From positions 2,448,501 to 2,512,500 of the forward strand of contig OZ026562.1 of NCBI GenBank assembly GCA_964020155.1: a DNA stretch of 64,000 nt, written 5' to 3'. Both the position numbers and the translations under genes were made by a program. The DNA is from Chondrilla cf. caribensis (Eukaryota > Porifera > Demospongiae > Chondrillida > Chondrillidae). Position 1 is the stretch's first letter. Each line of letters starts with the position of its first letter. Shown here in pieces: positions 32,910 through 47,900 of this stretch. The notes under the pieces were generated by a model. The model was not told where the DNA came from. It worked only from the letters and a program-made list of their open reading frames with translations, and did no database searches.

Positions 32910-35900
32910 TTATATCTGCTTCGAAGGACCGTTTGTGGTTCCACAAAATGTAGCCCTCCTAACAGTCTTGTTGGCCTTGTGTTCCTGCACCAACCTGTGT
33001 TTGTATCTCCTGTACAGCGAATCAACGTCTTCCTCTTTTATGTGAAACTTCAGAGACTGGGGTAGGCAATAAGGTTGTTTGAGGAGGTGCTGTGCGGTCC
33101 ACCTGGTTCAACATGTCATATTCTCACTTTGTATGCATGTATATACTAGGTGCATGTACGTATATGAGCGGTAGACACAAAGCATGTACATGTGTTACAG
33201 TACATGCCTGTACAACTGCCAGTGGTTGGGGCTGGACATGATGACCATTACCACTGTGCAGACAATGTACATAACATACATTTAGATTAGCTCAATGGAA
33301 ATCTCCAGCCATAGATTTCTATAGCTAGAATTTTCCCTTGGACTAATCCATAAGTTGTCACCTAGCTGAATAACCCTCCTTGGCTTCTGTTCAGTTGTAC
33401 TTTGCATGCATGTGTACTTGTACATAGTACTAGATGCATGTAAGTGGTACGTCAGACACAATAAAGCATATTATACAAGTGTATTACAGTACATGGGTAT
33501 ATGGCTGCTCGTGTTTGGCTTGACGCTTTAGCCATCTAGTGGACATTGATTTTTAGACAGTAGGAACATGCATAACATACGTAGTTATCTGATGTTGTAC
33601 AAATGAATATTTTGTCTGTTTCACCAATAACAATATACACTATTGAAAATGAAGTTTCCATGGTAACACTACAGCACCCATATTCTCAGCATGATCAACT
33701 GTCTCTGCTATGTATATTGCACCACCAGCTAGGTGTCACCATGCACACAATAGTTTGACATCCTCTCAAATCACACAAAATAGCTTAAAGGACCAAATTG
33801 GTACGTGAAAAGCCACCCCTATTTGAGAAGGAGTTGACTCTCGTCAGTTTTGAACATAGAGACTGGTTTGGAGGACTAGACACTCAGGTGTTTAGCATTG
33901 GAGGGTACCATGTACTGTTACAGATACAAACATATGAATGCATTAGTTACATTACTGACCTCTGGAATTAGAATATCTTCGTGGGTTTCAAAAATCGTCA
34001 AGTGTCTCAATTTTTGTGAAATCTCAAAGAACCTGTAATATATTTGTGCAGATACACTGACAGTGCATGATACAAATATCCCACATGGTGTCTGCGGAAA
34101 TTGATAACAGTGTGACTCACTCTCTACAATTATCTCTCTGCTTCTTCTTCCCAAAGGACAACCGCATGAGTGCAAGAGCTATTCTGAACTTGACCCTGTT
34201 ACCTTCGCACAAGTACATGTCCCACACTCTGAGTACACAGGACCACGGGAGTGACCTTGAATAAAGAAAACAAGAAATCCGGCTATCAACAGTTACATAA
34301 AGGCACTTACTGTACACTTCAAACTTTGAATGTATATTGTCATACTGTAATTTCCTAGTTTGATGTACGCAACTGTTAGTACTTTAGGGATTGCCTTGCA
34401 TTAGATGGGTTTGTTGACTCACATCATTAAAATCTACTTTTTGAGGACAAGTTATAATTTTGATGCAGTATTGGAGGACTACAATAAGCCAGTTGTGTCC
34501 CAGTTAAGAGGACCATGCATTCAATCAATATTGTTGAATCACACACTTATATGCAGTACACAATACATCATGTACACACATGTAGTGAATGCTTACCTTG
34601 TGAAGAGTAGTACAAACCAGTCAGTACATATCAAAGATGCTTGACAGTGAGCATTCTAACCATAAACGGTAGAGACCATATAACAAATTACAATCGGTCA
34701 CATATGTATGTACAGTACTGCATGTGTCAGTCATGTGCTACAGTGCTAGCATGCTGTGTCACCTTCAGGAATCTGTTGGTTTCTGGTAAGTGTTGCACAG
34801 TTAAGTCATCCAAAATGTCAGAATCTACTTGAAATCCAACCTACATACACAGATTAGTATAGATGTACACATTTGCATACATACATACATACATACTGTT
34901 AATGTATATACGTTTGTATGTACATACATTCAGGTATTATAATCAGAATGCATGTGTGATGACAGCTGAGAAGACAGAAACAATTAGATCTCAGACCACA
35001 ATTACTGCACTAAGGATTTATTCGTTTATTGAGTTGAATTCAGTTTCCATATAATCTTCAATTGCAAACAGTATCCTAAAATACTCACAGTACATTTTAT
35101 CACAAAATTAAAGGCATTCAAGGATGTGAGGGTGAGTGAGTGTGTGAGGGAGGGAATCAACCACAGTGAAAGAACCAAAACAGAATCCTAATAGCACCTG
35201 GAGAGATCAGGGTCCATAGGGACTACTACATATGGTCAGGGCGGTTGCACCCCCTGCATTCCATACACAAGCTAGCAACAAAAGTGGGTGAAATACCCCA
35301 AATTAAGAGTGGGTAATACAGTACTGATAGTTAAACCCTTTTACCTGGCTAACATAGTTCCAACCACCTAGTTCTGTCTACCATGTAGTTTTACAGTACA
35401 GCAGCCATTCTACATTACTTACAATGACATTACAAGTGAATTTCTACATTTCCATGCATATGTACATCAAATGGTGCATCCCTTCATTGGGAGCAATCAA
35501 AAATGCAGTTGGATTTGATATCCTTCTCTGTGTTACAATTCACTTCAACCTCAAGATTCGTTCTTAGCATCATGTGAATACGTGCATATTCTTTGAAGTT
35601 TGCTTGCTCTAATGCCCAAATACATACAGTATGTACTGTTGCCTATGTCCTTACTCACCATCCCAGGTACAAAGTATTCCGGCATGTAGTGCCCTACAAG
35701 TTGAACCAAACACCAAAATGCATCCTGCAAGTACAATGAGGAGTAGTTAATTCAATATCTCGATATACATGATATGCATGATTTGGTGACATTCATGATT
35801 TTACCATAAATGGTCACTTACAAGAAACTCATCTCGCTCCACTTGACACACATGTCGACATATGCGTATTAGTGCTATCCTCATGCCATTGTATTCATGA

Positions 35901-38900
35901 TCATTAGATAAGTAATTATGATAATTACGAGCATGTGAACTGTTACGTTTGTCCCATTGCACATATCACACATGACATAGAGGTTATACACTTCTAACCA
36001 CATCACACGTGACACAGAGGTTATACACTCCTAACCACATCACACGTGACACAGAGGTTATACACTCCTAACCACATCACACGCGACACAGAGGTTATAC
36101 ACTCCTAACAACATCACACGCGACATAGAGGTTATACACTCCTAACCACATCACATGTGACATAGAGGTTATACACTCCTAACCACATCACACGTGACAT
36201 AGAGGTTATACACTCCTAACAACATCACAGGACACTCATGGTAGTCTGTCATAGTACTGTCATTTGGCTTAACTGAAGTCATTATCATGTCGTGGTTCGG
36301 TGCAAACGCAATGCGCCACTCGGACAACCTAGCTCTCACAGAAACTATTCATATGATATGTCTTACTGGATAATACATAGTTATGATGACATGGAAACAC
36401 ACCTCTGCTGGCATATTGAGCAGGAATGTTGCAGCCAGGAACGATAAACCCTGCAATACACAACACATACATAATACGTAACATCAAATACCGTACACAT
36501 ATGTATGTAGCTTGTACATACATGAACACATTGCTCCACTTAACTCAAAATACCCATAACTGAAGTAGCAAGATAAAGGCTAATAGAATTAATGATATCT
36601 GTAAGTACACATACTGAGGTGAGTGGCTGTGTTGGGCTGTTCTTACCACATACAGTGGGTTCAAGGAAACAGTTAGGAATATAATCACACACAAGTTGCT
36701 TCAAGTATCGATCAAAATGTTTCTAAAGGGTCTCAAATATGTGAAATCTCTATTCACCACAATCAAGTTCCCCAGTCAACCCAAACACTGGGACTGTTAA
36801 AGTAACTGAAGAGGTCATAAAGGATGATGATTGCACAATCATAGAATTTTTAGTATGGACAGGTAGTCCTGTATTAGCCATATTGACCTCCTCACAAACA
36901 GTAACCTACAATGATTCAAATCATTTTCGATACCAACAACACAATGCATAGATACAGCACTGCAGTAGCTTCAGCACTTCATCTTGTAAAGAACTTCAAG
37001 CTCACAATGTCCCCCATGCATATTGATGCGATAATTTTGTATATGGAACTCTGCAATCTGATTGGTGCTCCATCATCATCCTTTATAGCATATAATCTAT
37101 GGACGGGGGGTCAATAGCCTCGATACAGGCCCTCAGACACTAATATTACCCTCAGCACTTCACGTCTGGGCATCGTTAGCATATCTGGGTCTGTATTTTG
37201 GTCATTGACCTCCTGTCCATACGTTATATTACACATAATTTACAGGTATCTATATACTATCCATTTGTCCTTGGCATGAACTTCCAACAAGACTAAACCC
37301 AAACTTGTCTCAATTTGAAGATTATACGGAAAGGCAGCACCATCAGTATCTGGACCAACACACCCTGTCTGTTATAATCCAATAATCTGTATGTATCCTG
37401 ATTGGTGGCAACCGACAGGGATATATACCGTACGTATCCCTGAGATCCCCAGGTGTGACAATAGTCTAATCCATTAGCTACCAAACCGTGACTAGTCAGG
37501 ATAGGTGTTATTTACATCACCTGTGGTAAGGATACATGCATGAATGATACAGGAAATTGATCCTTTTATTGGAGACCTCGGGCCTGGCCCTGGGTATCCC
37601 ATACCAAGGATACAATCCCGAGCTCCCTTCCTGAAGGTGATAACATGTACGTACCATAGATTCCCTATATAGTACATGAGCTGGCCCTCAGAGACAGCAA
37701 TACATGCATGGAGTCACTCTTTTGCACCACAGTAACTCACACTTGCATAGCCTATGTCCTTGTGATGGATAGTGAATGCTTTTAATACTTTCTTTAAATC
37801 TTCTCTCCTTAGATAGAATGAAAAAATGTGCAATCGTAATGATGCGACCTAATTTGATTTGACACGTTTTCATCACTGCTATACATACCCTTGAGCTGTC
37901 TTGAAGAATTCGTGGTTACAGAATGTTCGTTTAGTGTCCATGTCAATGCACTTGAGGTTAAACTCACTACCAGGCATTTCAAGTAATTCCTGCGTGTACA
38001 TATGTACGTATAATATGATGTAATAATATTAAGTAGAAATACCTACACAAGTACAAATTTGGTCAACATCTCCAACAATTGAAAGGTTTTCACTTTGTGT
38101 GCAAAGGAATGTCTGGGCCTAACACAATGAAGCTTCTCTATTGCATTTTGAAAGTTCACATTGAAATTACAACATAATACACTATGTATACATGCTATAC
38201 ATATTATAATGATGGTATTCAAACACCCAATTTAGTTCAAGTAGGAGAACTTAGTGCTATTGTTGACGATGATATAGTGGATTTGATGTACCATATTTTT
38301 TGATGAAGTGGGCACAGTATACCACTTGCAGAACTCTTTTGTCTTAATGCATCAACCTGGATGCATGTAACATTATAAGGTACTTTCCAGCTATGTCAGA
38401 TATTCTTTACGGACAATTGACGGGAAACAACTAAAATATGTAGTGTAATAGAGGAACATCTTTATTAAAGGCACTCAGGGGCCTTAAGTGATGTCCTCAT
38501 TGAGGAGACTTTCTCAGTATAATCAAGGATCACTTGATACACTACAACACTACACCGGGACACAGGACGTTATTCTCGTTATGGAGATTTACTCAATTCA
38601 AAGTTTGGAAGTGGAGAGGTTCACTGTAGTAACCTTCACGTCATGGTGCCGATGTGATGTACACCTCAAACATAGTGTAGTGAAGCTAGATTGCACTTTA
38701 TTGGATCACATACCTTTTAGCCCTAGCATGTATGTATGGGCTGCTCACCTTGAATCTGTCTGGGTTGGCAGCTTTGACTGCATGCGCTCCGCATAGCTGC
38801 ATCCACACTTGCTGTCTCAAAGAAGATGGGATTCCCTTACGACAGAGCTGTTTAATCTGCAGTTGAAGTAATATACAATACATGTAATAGAATTATCCAC

Positions 38901-39481
38901 AGCTAATTTAAACCTAGGAAGTACATACGAACAAGTAAATCAATAATTCTCGTGCACGGTTATATTACCTTCATCTTGTATTATGCATGTGTGGCAGCGT
39001 ACATGTACCCATAAGCTATACAGTATCAAACATAGCATGATACTTATTAGTGTCAATGACAGGTCTAAGGGGACACAGCCCTTTCTGAGATGCCACCAGA
39101 AACACGATCCAGGATAATGTACCGTTGCAGCTTGGCAACGGAAATTCAGCCATTTTTTGTTCGTCTAGTGTTATCAAGGGGCAATTGCAAAGACAAAGCA
39201 GTTCACCTTGTTCGTTTTCTTCTCTGCCCATGTGGACCAGTCGGACAGTACTTCCAGCCATTTCTTTTCCCTTTCTTTGACCACGCTTAGTGGCAACTCG
39301 ACAAAACTGTGTATATTGGAATAGTGGAAACTGTAAACTAGACTAATGGTCGCAAAGAAACCGTTTATACTCACTACTGGTCCGAATCTGTTCCTGGCTG
39401 CCAAATAAATCCGAAAGCGTCCTTCTGTTCTCGACTTACTCCTTCATGATCAGTGTCACTCGTCTCGCTGGAAGTGGCCAT
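32910..39481 (-). CDS. TBC1D10-like: TBC-domain Rab GTPase-activating protein (TBC1D10-like)
   Basis: Twelve exons, 341 aa: 39481-39375, 39285-39207, 38856-38749, 37989-37889, 37807-37741, 36450-36403, 35724-35659, 34840-34763, 34655-34597, 34255-34163, 34032-33960, 33056-32910. All phases agree. The TBC domain spans about residues 65-270: CRKGIPSSLRQQVW; IDMDTKRTF with the arginine finger R119; GYAS at 151-154 where the family has GYCQ; DAFWCLVQLVGHYMPEY; TDWFVLLFTRSLPWSC; RVWDMYLCEGNRVKFR. The N-terminal FGFI and the EREKKWLEVLSDW segment match TBC1D10A-C. Known role: GTP hydrolysis on Rabs in membrane traffic. The glutamine finger is replaced by Ser, so catalysis may be weak or lost. The exon 10 donor (GTTGTC) is weak. 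No upstream ATG in frame was seen. Confidence 0.87.
33057..33959. other. TBC gene intron, nothing recognised
   Basis: AT-rich intron sequence with scattered GTACATGTAC-type motifs. No reading frame or element stood out. Confidence 0.5.
35960..36232. repeat. 37-bp minisatellite
   Basis: About seven units starting CACATCACACGTGACACAGA and ending ACTCCTAAC, in the TBC gene intron between exons 6 and 7. Variants alternate between CGTG and CGCG and between ACACAGAGG and ACATAGAGG. Confidence 0.93.
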
Positions 39482-39812
39482 TTTGATCACCTTTTGCCAA
39501 AACAAGTTTATTCGGTACGTCGACGTCCGACTATGTCGTCCCCAGTCGAAGGCACCTTTATACCAGTCTTATCCCCTCGGCCCTGTGATTTGCTTCACTG
39601 GTTAGATTAGTTGAATTTCAGATTCGGTATTCACCAGGCAAACTTACAAGTGCTCACGCCATAGTCCATCTCATTGGTCACAAATTCTCATTTGTTGTAC
39701 AGGATGGTCTTGAATGAGGAAAGTAACTATTTAACACTTTGGAATACAGTAAAGGGCACAATTTCCGTGATTATCATCCAGTCAAAAGCTTGTTTGATAT
39801 ATACGTAGTTTG

Positions 39813-39843
<31 letters not shown>

Positions 39844-41155
39844 TCATGTAATCAGTGTACACAGTGCCTGTACACGTGTGTATTTGTATGTGTGTGTGTG
39901 TGTTCATGTGTATGCCCGTACGTGTGCATACGGGCGTGCATGTGTGCACATATACTGTGCACAGTATGTACTGTACATTTTTACATGTGTGTATAAATAC
40001 GACACGTATGTGCCTGTGAGGGGCATGTGTGCAGAATGTGAATACCACAGCCTCTACCAGGGTGAGGAATGAAGTAACCATGTGTCTGTCCTGAGAAGGT
40101 CAATTATAGCAACAAAGCCATATAATTAACCAAACATGCAGTTTGTGGGCTTCCATCACCACAGTATTATGCAGCCATATCCATTTGCATTAGTTCTTGA
40201 AGGTTTGCATCGGTCAGTATACAGCTATGGCTGATGTATACTATATAAAATATTATACACAGCACATACATGCATACTATCACAATATTTAATTAATATT
40301 GTTACTCACACATTAGTCATATATTATTGAAAATGCGCCATACACACATAAATTGATTGCAATTTACGATCAGACACAATTATTTGAGGCATTTCAGTTG
40401 CTGTTCTGTTTTCTAAGCTCTGCTTTGATGACTTCATTTGCTCCTTCATTCTTTGTTTGTGCCTCTCAAATCTTACTTCAATGTCTTGATCTCGTTATTT
40501 TGACTACAGCAGATTAATCTATGAAGACTATACACAGTAAGTATAACAATGTGTTTGTCAAAAGTGCATGTGTACGTGTGTGTGTGTGTGTGTGTGTGTG
40601 TCTGTGTGTGCAAAATGGGCGCATGCACATGTAGATAGGTCTTATGTTGTTACGTGTGTACATATACATGATGATGATCCATGCCTTTGATCATGAAGAG
40701 GATTGGCGGCATCATGAGTCAACATGTACACTACATATCATTTTGGAGCTAGAGTCTGGGCTCTGTCATAAGTACCTGAGTTTTTCCCTCTAAAGAAGCT
40801 TGTTGCCAGATGTCCTTTTGGAATGAAGGTTTTAGGAATGGTTGACTTGCAAGGCCAACGTTAACCGCACCCATAGGTCCCCATGGGAACGGAGGGGAAG
40901 GCACCTGGAGCTTGGCAAGAACCACAGAACTCAAAGTGGAGGCCCCACTCAGGATTTTAGTCTGGCTTCTACCGATTGACCTTCCCGGTGTGGGTGACCC
41001 TAGCGGTAGCGAGCTATCACCGCTCTCGCGGATATATACTGATTCGAAGCACACAAATGTGGATTTAACACGTGATTGTTCAACTCTAACATCTCGAAAG
41101 GTCTATAAGTTGTAGCTTCAACTGAATAGACTACGGGGAAAAGATTAGCTTGAAC
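39482..41155. other. Intergenic, shared upstream region
   Basis: Between the divergent TBC (-) and beta-helix receptor (+) genes. It holds GT arrays (39819-39842, 39890-39902, 40577-40605). A proline-rich minus-strand frame at 40749-41054 cannot be assigned and may be a repeat fragment. Confidence 0.5.
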
Positions 41156-44100
41156 ATGACTGTCTTTCTCTACCTTTCACTTCTTTGTATTGCGCTTCCT
41201 GTGTCTTTATCCCGACAAGAAGCACCTACTGAAGGTAGAGAGCGATGCAACAGCTTCGTTTCCAACTACCAGAAGTTAAGAGAGACCTTCGAAGAACACT
41301 TGTTCACGCTGACTTTAACCGTGGATCCCGAGAACGGCTCCGACAACGCTGCGTGCCTTAACGGTTCCCATTCGTGTAGAAGCATCACGTACGCTCTGTA
41401 TGGATACGACTCCGCCAACACCAGCCTTCCTTTTCTTCAAGTGGAAAAGCACGACATTGAGGTGGTCCTTCTTCCCGGAGATCACAGACTTAGCTCAGTG
41501 ATGAGGATCGTTAACTCCTCCTTCGTCTACATACATGGAGTGGATGCTTCCAAAACCACTGTTCGCTGTACAACATTTCCAAACGACGGCTTCCCTTGCG
41601 TGTTCGACGATTTAGACATACAGCACAGCAATTCAATTTGGATAAGAGACCTAACTATCACTGAATGTGGTCCTGTTTCAGTGGGACTGCACCTGTTCAA
41701 CGACCTAAACGTTATTGTTGAGAACTGTATCTTCACTAGAAATGGAGGGTCGGGAATTTTTAGTTTTTCCTCTGATAAAATATACTTTGTGAACAACTCT
41801 TACATTGATACTAGGAGTGTACCTGTTCCAAAAGAGTTGTTGAGTCAGTCGTGCACTCACAGGATGTATTCTTCTGTTTTTGACTTTACTAGAGGCTCAG
41901 CAGGAGGCATTGCCATCTTCACTGCTATTTCTCCTGCATCCAGAGAAATTTTGATTTGGAACAGTATTGTTATGAACAACAGTGCCACGCCTCCTTTTGA
42001 ACATGTTAGTCTCCCCAATACACTCAGAGAATATGGCCGAGGAGGAGGAGTGTCTATTCGTGTTCATGATTCTGCTGATTGTCACATTTGTGTCAAGGAT
42101 TCGGTACTGAGGATGAATCAAGCACAATTGGCTGCTGGTGGGATTTCTTTCACTCTTTCTGGGAAAGCTACAAACAATTCGCTAACCATTGACAATTCAA
42201 TCATAGCAAATAACACTTGTAAGACACGAGAATGCATTGGAGGAGGTATCCATTTCACTAGTGAAGGTCTAGGACTATCCTCTTCATCTAATACTCTATA
42301 CATGTATGACAGTAGTGTCGAATATAACGAAGCCGAAGGAGGTACAGGTGGGGGACTTGTTGCAGTTATCTTCTCTAATGAAAGTCGGTTCTTCCTTAGT
42401 AATTGTACTTTTAAAGGTAATGTTGCAACACACGATGGTTCGGGCATTGTATTACTATCGGTAACGGGTATAGCAGACAAAGGCAACACCTTCTCATGTT
42501 GGGACTGGTGAGTGTGTACTGTATGTGGAGTGTTATATGTTGTATGGAGACATATTTGTGGGTTGTTACTATTATTAGCATAATTGAATCATAGCTAATT
42601 GTCATTGACCTTGTGCAGTCACTTTGAGGACAATGAAGGACTTGGTGGGATAATTGATGATGTAGCAGCTCTGTACGCTTACCGCACTAGTGTGTATCTG
42701 TACGATGGTGAAGGGAGAGCTACTACTTTTGTTAACAACACTGGAGGAGGTGTGGAAGTGACATTGGGTCTGGTGGCCTTCCAGGGTAGGGTGGAGTTCA
42801 AGAATAACAGAGCCATATGGGGAGGAGGAATGAGGCTCACCAACCGTGCTAGGGTGAGGGATATATATATAATCTGAGCATTTTTGTGACTTTTGTGTAT
42901 AGGACCACCTGAGCCACTAGGACCACATAGACTCCAGCCACACCATTCTAAACAGTTATTGTAGTAATTTTTACATGTCATTGTGATGATCATAGTGAAT
43001 ATCCGTCTCTTCATATTGGCTGTCTCCAACCCAATGTATGCTTCAATCAAGTTTATTGCATACTGTATAGAAAAGTACTTTGTATGGATAAGAACTGTTG
43101 TCTGTTGGGACCATTCAACGTACAGTATTTAAAATAGTCTGAGTTTTAGTTAAGAGAATAATGCACTTGGTCCACAGCTACATAAGTGACTGAGTTTTTC
43201 ACAGTGCACATGCATATAACATGTAGGTGTCAGAACCATGGATACCATAGGATTTGGTTCCATTATGTATCATGCAACAAAAATGATCGACCAGGGAAAA
43301 GTGATTAGGAAGATTCAAGTGTTAATCAACCTAGAGTTGAAACAGTAATAGAATGTGTACTTTGCAATATACTCTTTAACGTGACGTTAGCCTCCTTTCC
43401 TATGCCTATACTGATTATAGTACAGGACTATGAAATACCTAATACATTGCAGTTCGGATGTTGTGAGTCCAATAACCAATGACACAGCAATCCTGCTATC
43501 CTATTATTGTAGTAATTAATCTTATCTTATATTTCTTCTAGTTGTACGTTGACACTGGTGGTGAAGTGAAATTTATCAACAATACAGCAAAGGAACTTGG
43601 AGGAGGACTTTATGTGACAGATTCGAGCAAACTCATTACAGTGTACAATTCTCACCTCGTGAATAGTCTAGCAGACTGCTTCATTCAGCCTCATTTTCCT
43701 GGATCAGCAGGGGCCTTCAATTTCACAAAGTTTTCCACCCCTTCTTTGTGGGTTAGTTCTGTAACAGTTGTTAATACTTGTTATTAGTGTACCATACTTA
43801 ATATATACATGGTGTCCTTGTGCTTTCTATTGCCAAGTTTTCATTTGATGGTAATTTTGGACTATCGTAATGGTATCTTTGGTTGCATCAAATGTTACTC
43901 TTTATAAGCATATCAATTCCATCCATCATATATATATATGTATGTACATGCATAGTGCATGCAGGCTATATATCAGCCAGGATTAATATTAGAGAGGTGG
44001 TTCCAATGTGATAAGTAAGGTAATGCTAGTATGGTACAGAGTAGTGAAACTTCAGAAAACCCTACCTTTGAGACTCAATAAGGCCATGGAACACTTAAAG

Positions 44101-44892
44101 TATCATGCAAGCTCATTTGATTCCCCTGTATATGGGTCTGACATGTATTGTATGTATGTGTGTATTGAATTTATTGTTGGAGCGGGCACTGAAGGTAACC
44201 AACAATGTGTTTGTTACTCACTCAGAACTTCAGCATAATATTTCAGGGCAATGAAGGAAGCATTGGCCAATCTGCCATCTACATTGATGATATCAATGAC
44301 TGCTGTTGGGACAGGAATGAAAGTGCATGCAAATCGTCTATATTCACTCAATTTGAATCACAATGGCCATTCATTTATCTGTAAGTGTTGGAAAGTTAAC
44401 TGTATATTAATATGTACTGTATATATGTGTGTGTTCTATTGTATTAATAATATATATATATATATATACTTGTTTAAATTTGTTCAAATACTTTCTGCAG
44501 AGATGCTAATGATTCCATCATTGCGAACAGTAGTAAAATTTCTTCACGTATTGCCACTGACGCTTATAACATTGATACTAAGTTTGAGGTGTGTATGCAA
44601 ATCCAGTACATATGATGAATTTATTGTATCTATACTCACTAGTGTGAAGGGTGAATGCATGTACATCATGTCATGTAGGTGTGTAGATAAATCTAATTAG
44701 TATTCCATGAATGTTTAAAATGTTTTCTGTCTATTCTACATGCATATTCAGAGGGATCAAGTGGCAATTGACGAGGATATTGATTTGGAAATTAGCACAT
44801 CTGATTTTTTCACTCGCCCAAGAAGTGCTATTGTTGAAATGGATGCAAAAATCTCCAACCTAAATTCTCAACAACCGAGCATTGTAAATGTG

Positions 44893-44971
<79 letters not shown>

Positions 44972-47900
44972 TGTGCGGCCTGGCCCAGTGTACGTACTTC
45001 TACACCTGTGCTTGGTATTTACTTGCAGCTATATAGTGTGTATTTAAATTATATTATACTATTTTGGACTGCTGATATTGGGATGGTCATGCTCTGCTAC
45101 AATGTACTGATGTGGCAGGGTGCAGCCTACTTTTCAAGTTGCCCTCTGATTTTTTGAGGATGTGTCTGTTTCATTTTTGAATGTTTTTAAACGCCGTTTT
45201 TTTAAATTTGTGTTCTCACCTGCACATCTATTTGTTAAGAATCGTGGAGCACTGCATACTGGGGGAGATGGTAGAGCCATCTATCCAGTTACTCTCCCCA
45301 ATGAAGTCTTTTCAAACTTGTATCAAGCCTGCGGTGGTAGGGACCCTTGTGATAAGTCCACTCCAGTAGAGTTGGAATTCCAAAATCCATACAACAGGGA
45401 TGTGAGTGTTTGAAGCTGCAATCACTAAATGGTGTACATATACAATAAAACTCCAGCCAAGAACAACCTTGGTAATGGGACTACCTCAGTAATAGGAACA
45501 GGAATTCCTATACTGTATGACTTGGTACTTTCATTTTGGAGCATTAGAGTTGAGAGAACACTGCAAAGCACTCACAAAATGAGATCATTGTGCAATAAAC
45601 CTTCCCTACCAACAGAATGCACAGTCACGCCTTGACTGTAAGCCTCCTTTATCCTCTCTTATCATGAAGACCACAAGTGCTTACTTGTGTGTCGGAATGA
45701 TAAGATGAGGACAGTCATCCAACTGATGTACAGGGTGTACCACACTAATGAGCTCAAATGAGAGTGAAACCGCTGTCTGTGGTTCCCTTTTTGAGGATTT
45801 GGATGACTGGGAGGTAATCACTGGTTGCCATCAAAATTGGACTTCGGTCTCCCAGCTGATAGAGACTTCAGTCTATTTTCAGCTGGTTTGGCGTAAATCC
45901 AGTGATATAATTTGTCAAAATGATATCACTTTGTCTATTTCCGTAGTTTATCTTAATTGTGAGGTTCTATATATACAATGCATCCTGGTATTAAGTATAG
46001 TGAGAATTTTTCATGATGTTCAATTTCTCAAGTTTACATTTTGGTTCGATGTATGTATTTGTAGCTATGACATTTCAAATCTCTAACGGCATTACAATGT
46101 GTTAAATTAAATGCGAGAATCCTGAAATTTAAAAATGCACAATGTTTGATTGTTTGTGAACGAAATCAATTTTCTGCAAAATTTCCTACTATCTGGTATT
46201 TCCCATAATTATATACTGTATGCATTAAGAGCATACATGTACATATCTGCAACTTCCCCTTGGACCTATTCATCATGTCCTTTCTCACTCTCTCGCAGTC
46301 AAACCACCTCACAGTGACCCTAGATGTCTCCTTGTGTCATCCCGGATATCAGTACAATAATTCTACTCAGAGGTGTGAATGTCGACAGCCTGATGGCTAT
46401 TTTACTATCAAGTGTAATCGAGATAGACGTTACTTCGTCGTTCACGTGAGTACGGACAATAAAATATGATTAGTAATATAGTCCTGTTGCTAGACTCAAG
46501 TACTAGTTATGTCCCTTTCATTTGGGATCTGACAATTCCAGTAAAAGTCTGGCAGTCTGATACTCTTTGGACAACAAATGACAATCTGTGTTTTAATCCA
46601 TATTTTAAATTTTATTTCTCTTTGTACAGGATGGGGTGTGGATCAGATTTTATGCCAACAATACCAAAATGGAAGCTTGGTATGTCCCTCAAGTGTATCT
46701 GAACTGCACAGTTGGAGTTTCTGACATTCCCAGTTGTGAGATACAGTTTGATAACCCTGAGGGACAGTGTGCTGAAGGAAGAAGAGGTTAGAAGGGACTG
46801 GGAAATTTCACACTTCTACTTTCAGGAGGAGCCAAGTGGTGGGACATTTATCCCCTCTCTTGCTTTGCCCCATCCCTACTCTTTGGAAGTTTTAATTACC
46901 CTCGTTCACATTACACCCTAGAGTTACTGACCTTCTCAACGACGGCACTAGAGGTGCCTATCATATTTGCGTCAATCTCACAAACCATGCTTTGTCCTCT
47001 CTCAACCATTTCCTGAATGAATCATTTATTCACACTGCAATCTCACCAAAGTTACAGTATATTATTAGATTCACTACAAATATTTCTTCATCCATAGGAC
47101 TACTATGTGGGAGTTGTAAAGGTAACGAATCCTATGGCATAACAATGGACCTTATTTACTGCAAGAACTGCACCGGTGAAGACATTTTGGGATATTTTCT
47201 ATTCATTACTGTGTGTAAGTGTACATATGTGTGGTAAGCATACACGTTTTCACCATCATACTCTAGGCAGCGGATGAAATGTAAGCATGACATTATTTTT
47301 ATTACACTGTGTCATGGCAACGTACGTGTATTTTGTCAGGTGTACTAATGCTGATGTTTTAGGCGATGGCAAATTGGTGTCATTAGTTAGTAGAACAGTG
47401 TTGTATGGTTAAAAACTTTATGGCAGTATGCTGTAGCCGTTTATAAACTACTTTTTCCTTTGATCCATATACCTACCTACTAGTGTTCCCATGATAATCT
47501 AGATACACTATATTTTGTGATGCATGAAATTCACAATATATCGATAAGTATGCTTCTTACTGTGGTAGAGAGGATTTCATAATGGCTATCCAAACATGTC
47601 ATCATCCTGTGCACAGACCCTTGACTATTGAATAATTGATTGTTGCAAGTTGATCGATTGAATGTTGTAGTTAATGCAGCAGTTAAGTAGTTACCTTTGT
47701 TTGTGCCTTCAATGGAACTTCTGAGCATGCTAACCTGATCTCACTCAAACCCTGACTAGCAGTTAAGAGTGCCATGTATGCAGTAATGTGTACACAGTGC
47801 TATAATTGTAGTAATCTACAGCTGATCCAATTCCAATATCATGATACAGAATATACCGTGATACGAATAGTAGTTATATTCTGCCTAGGTGTGGTGTAGC

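Noticed and set aside
35962..36232. CRISPR-like array (37-bp repeats)
   Set aside because: Direct head-to-tail repeats without unique spacers, in a eukaryotic intron; a minisatellite.
40749..41054. 101-codon minus-strand frame upstream of the beta-helix gene
   Set aside because: Proline-rich, unrecognised, no start context, and it lies in the presumed promoter of the opposite-strand gene; more likely a repeat fragment.
45748..46086. Open frame MSSNESETAVCGSLFEDLDD as a coding exon
   Set aside because: No usable acceptor in phase and no fit with the flanking exons; the later part is AT-rich intron-like. A small missing exon nearby remains possible.
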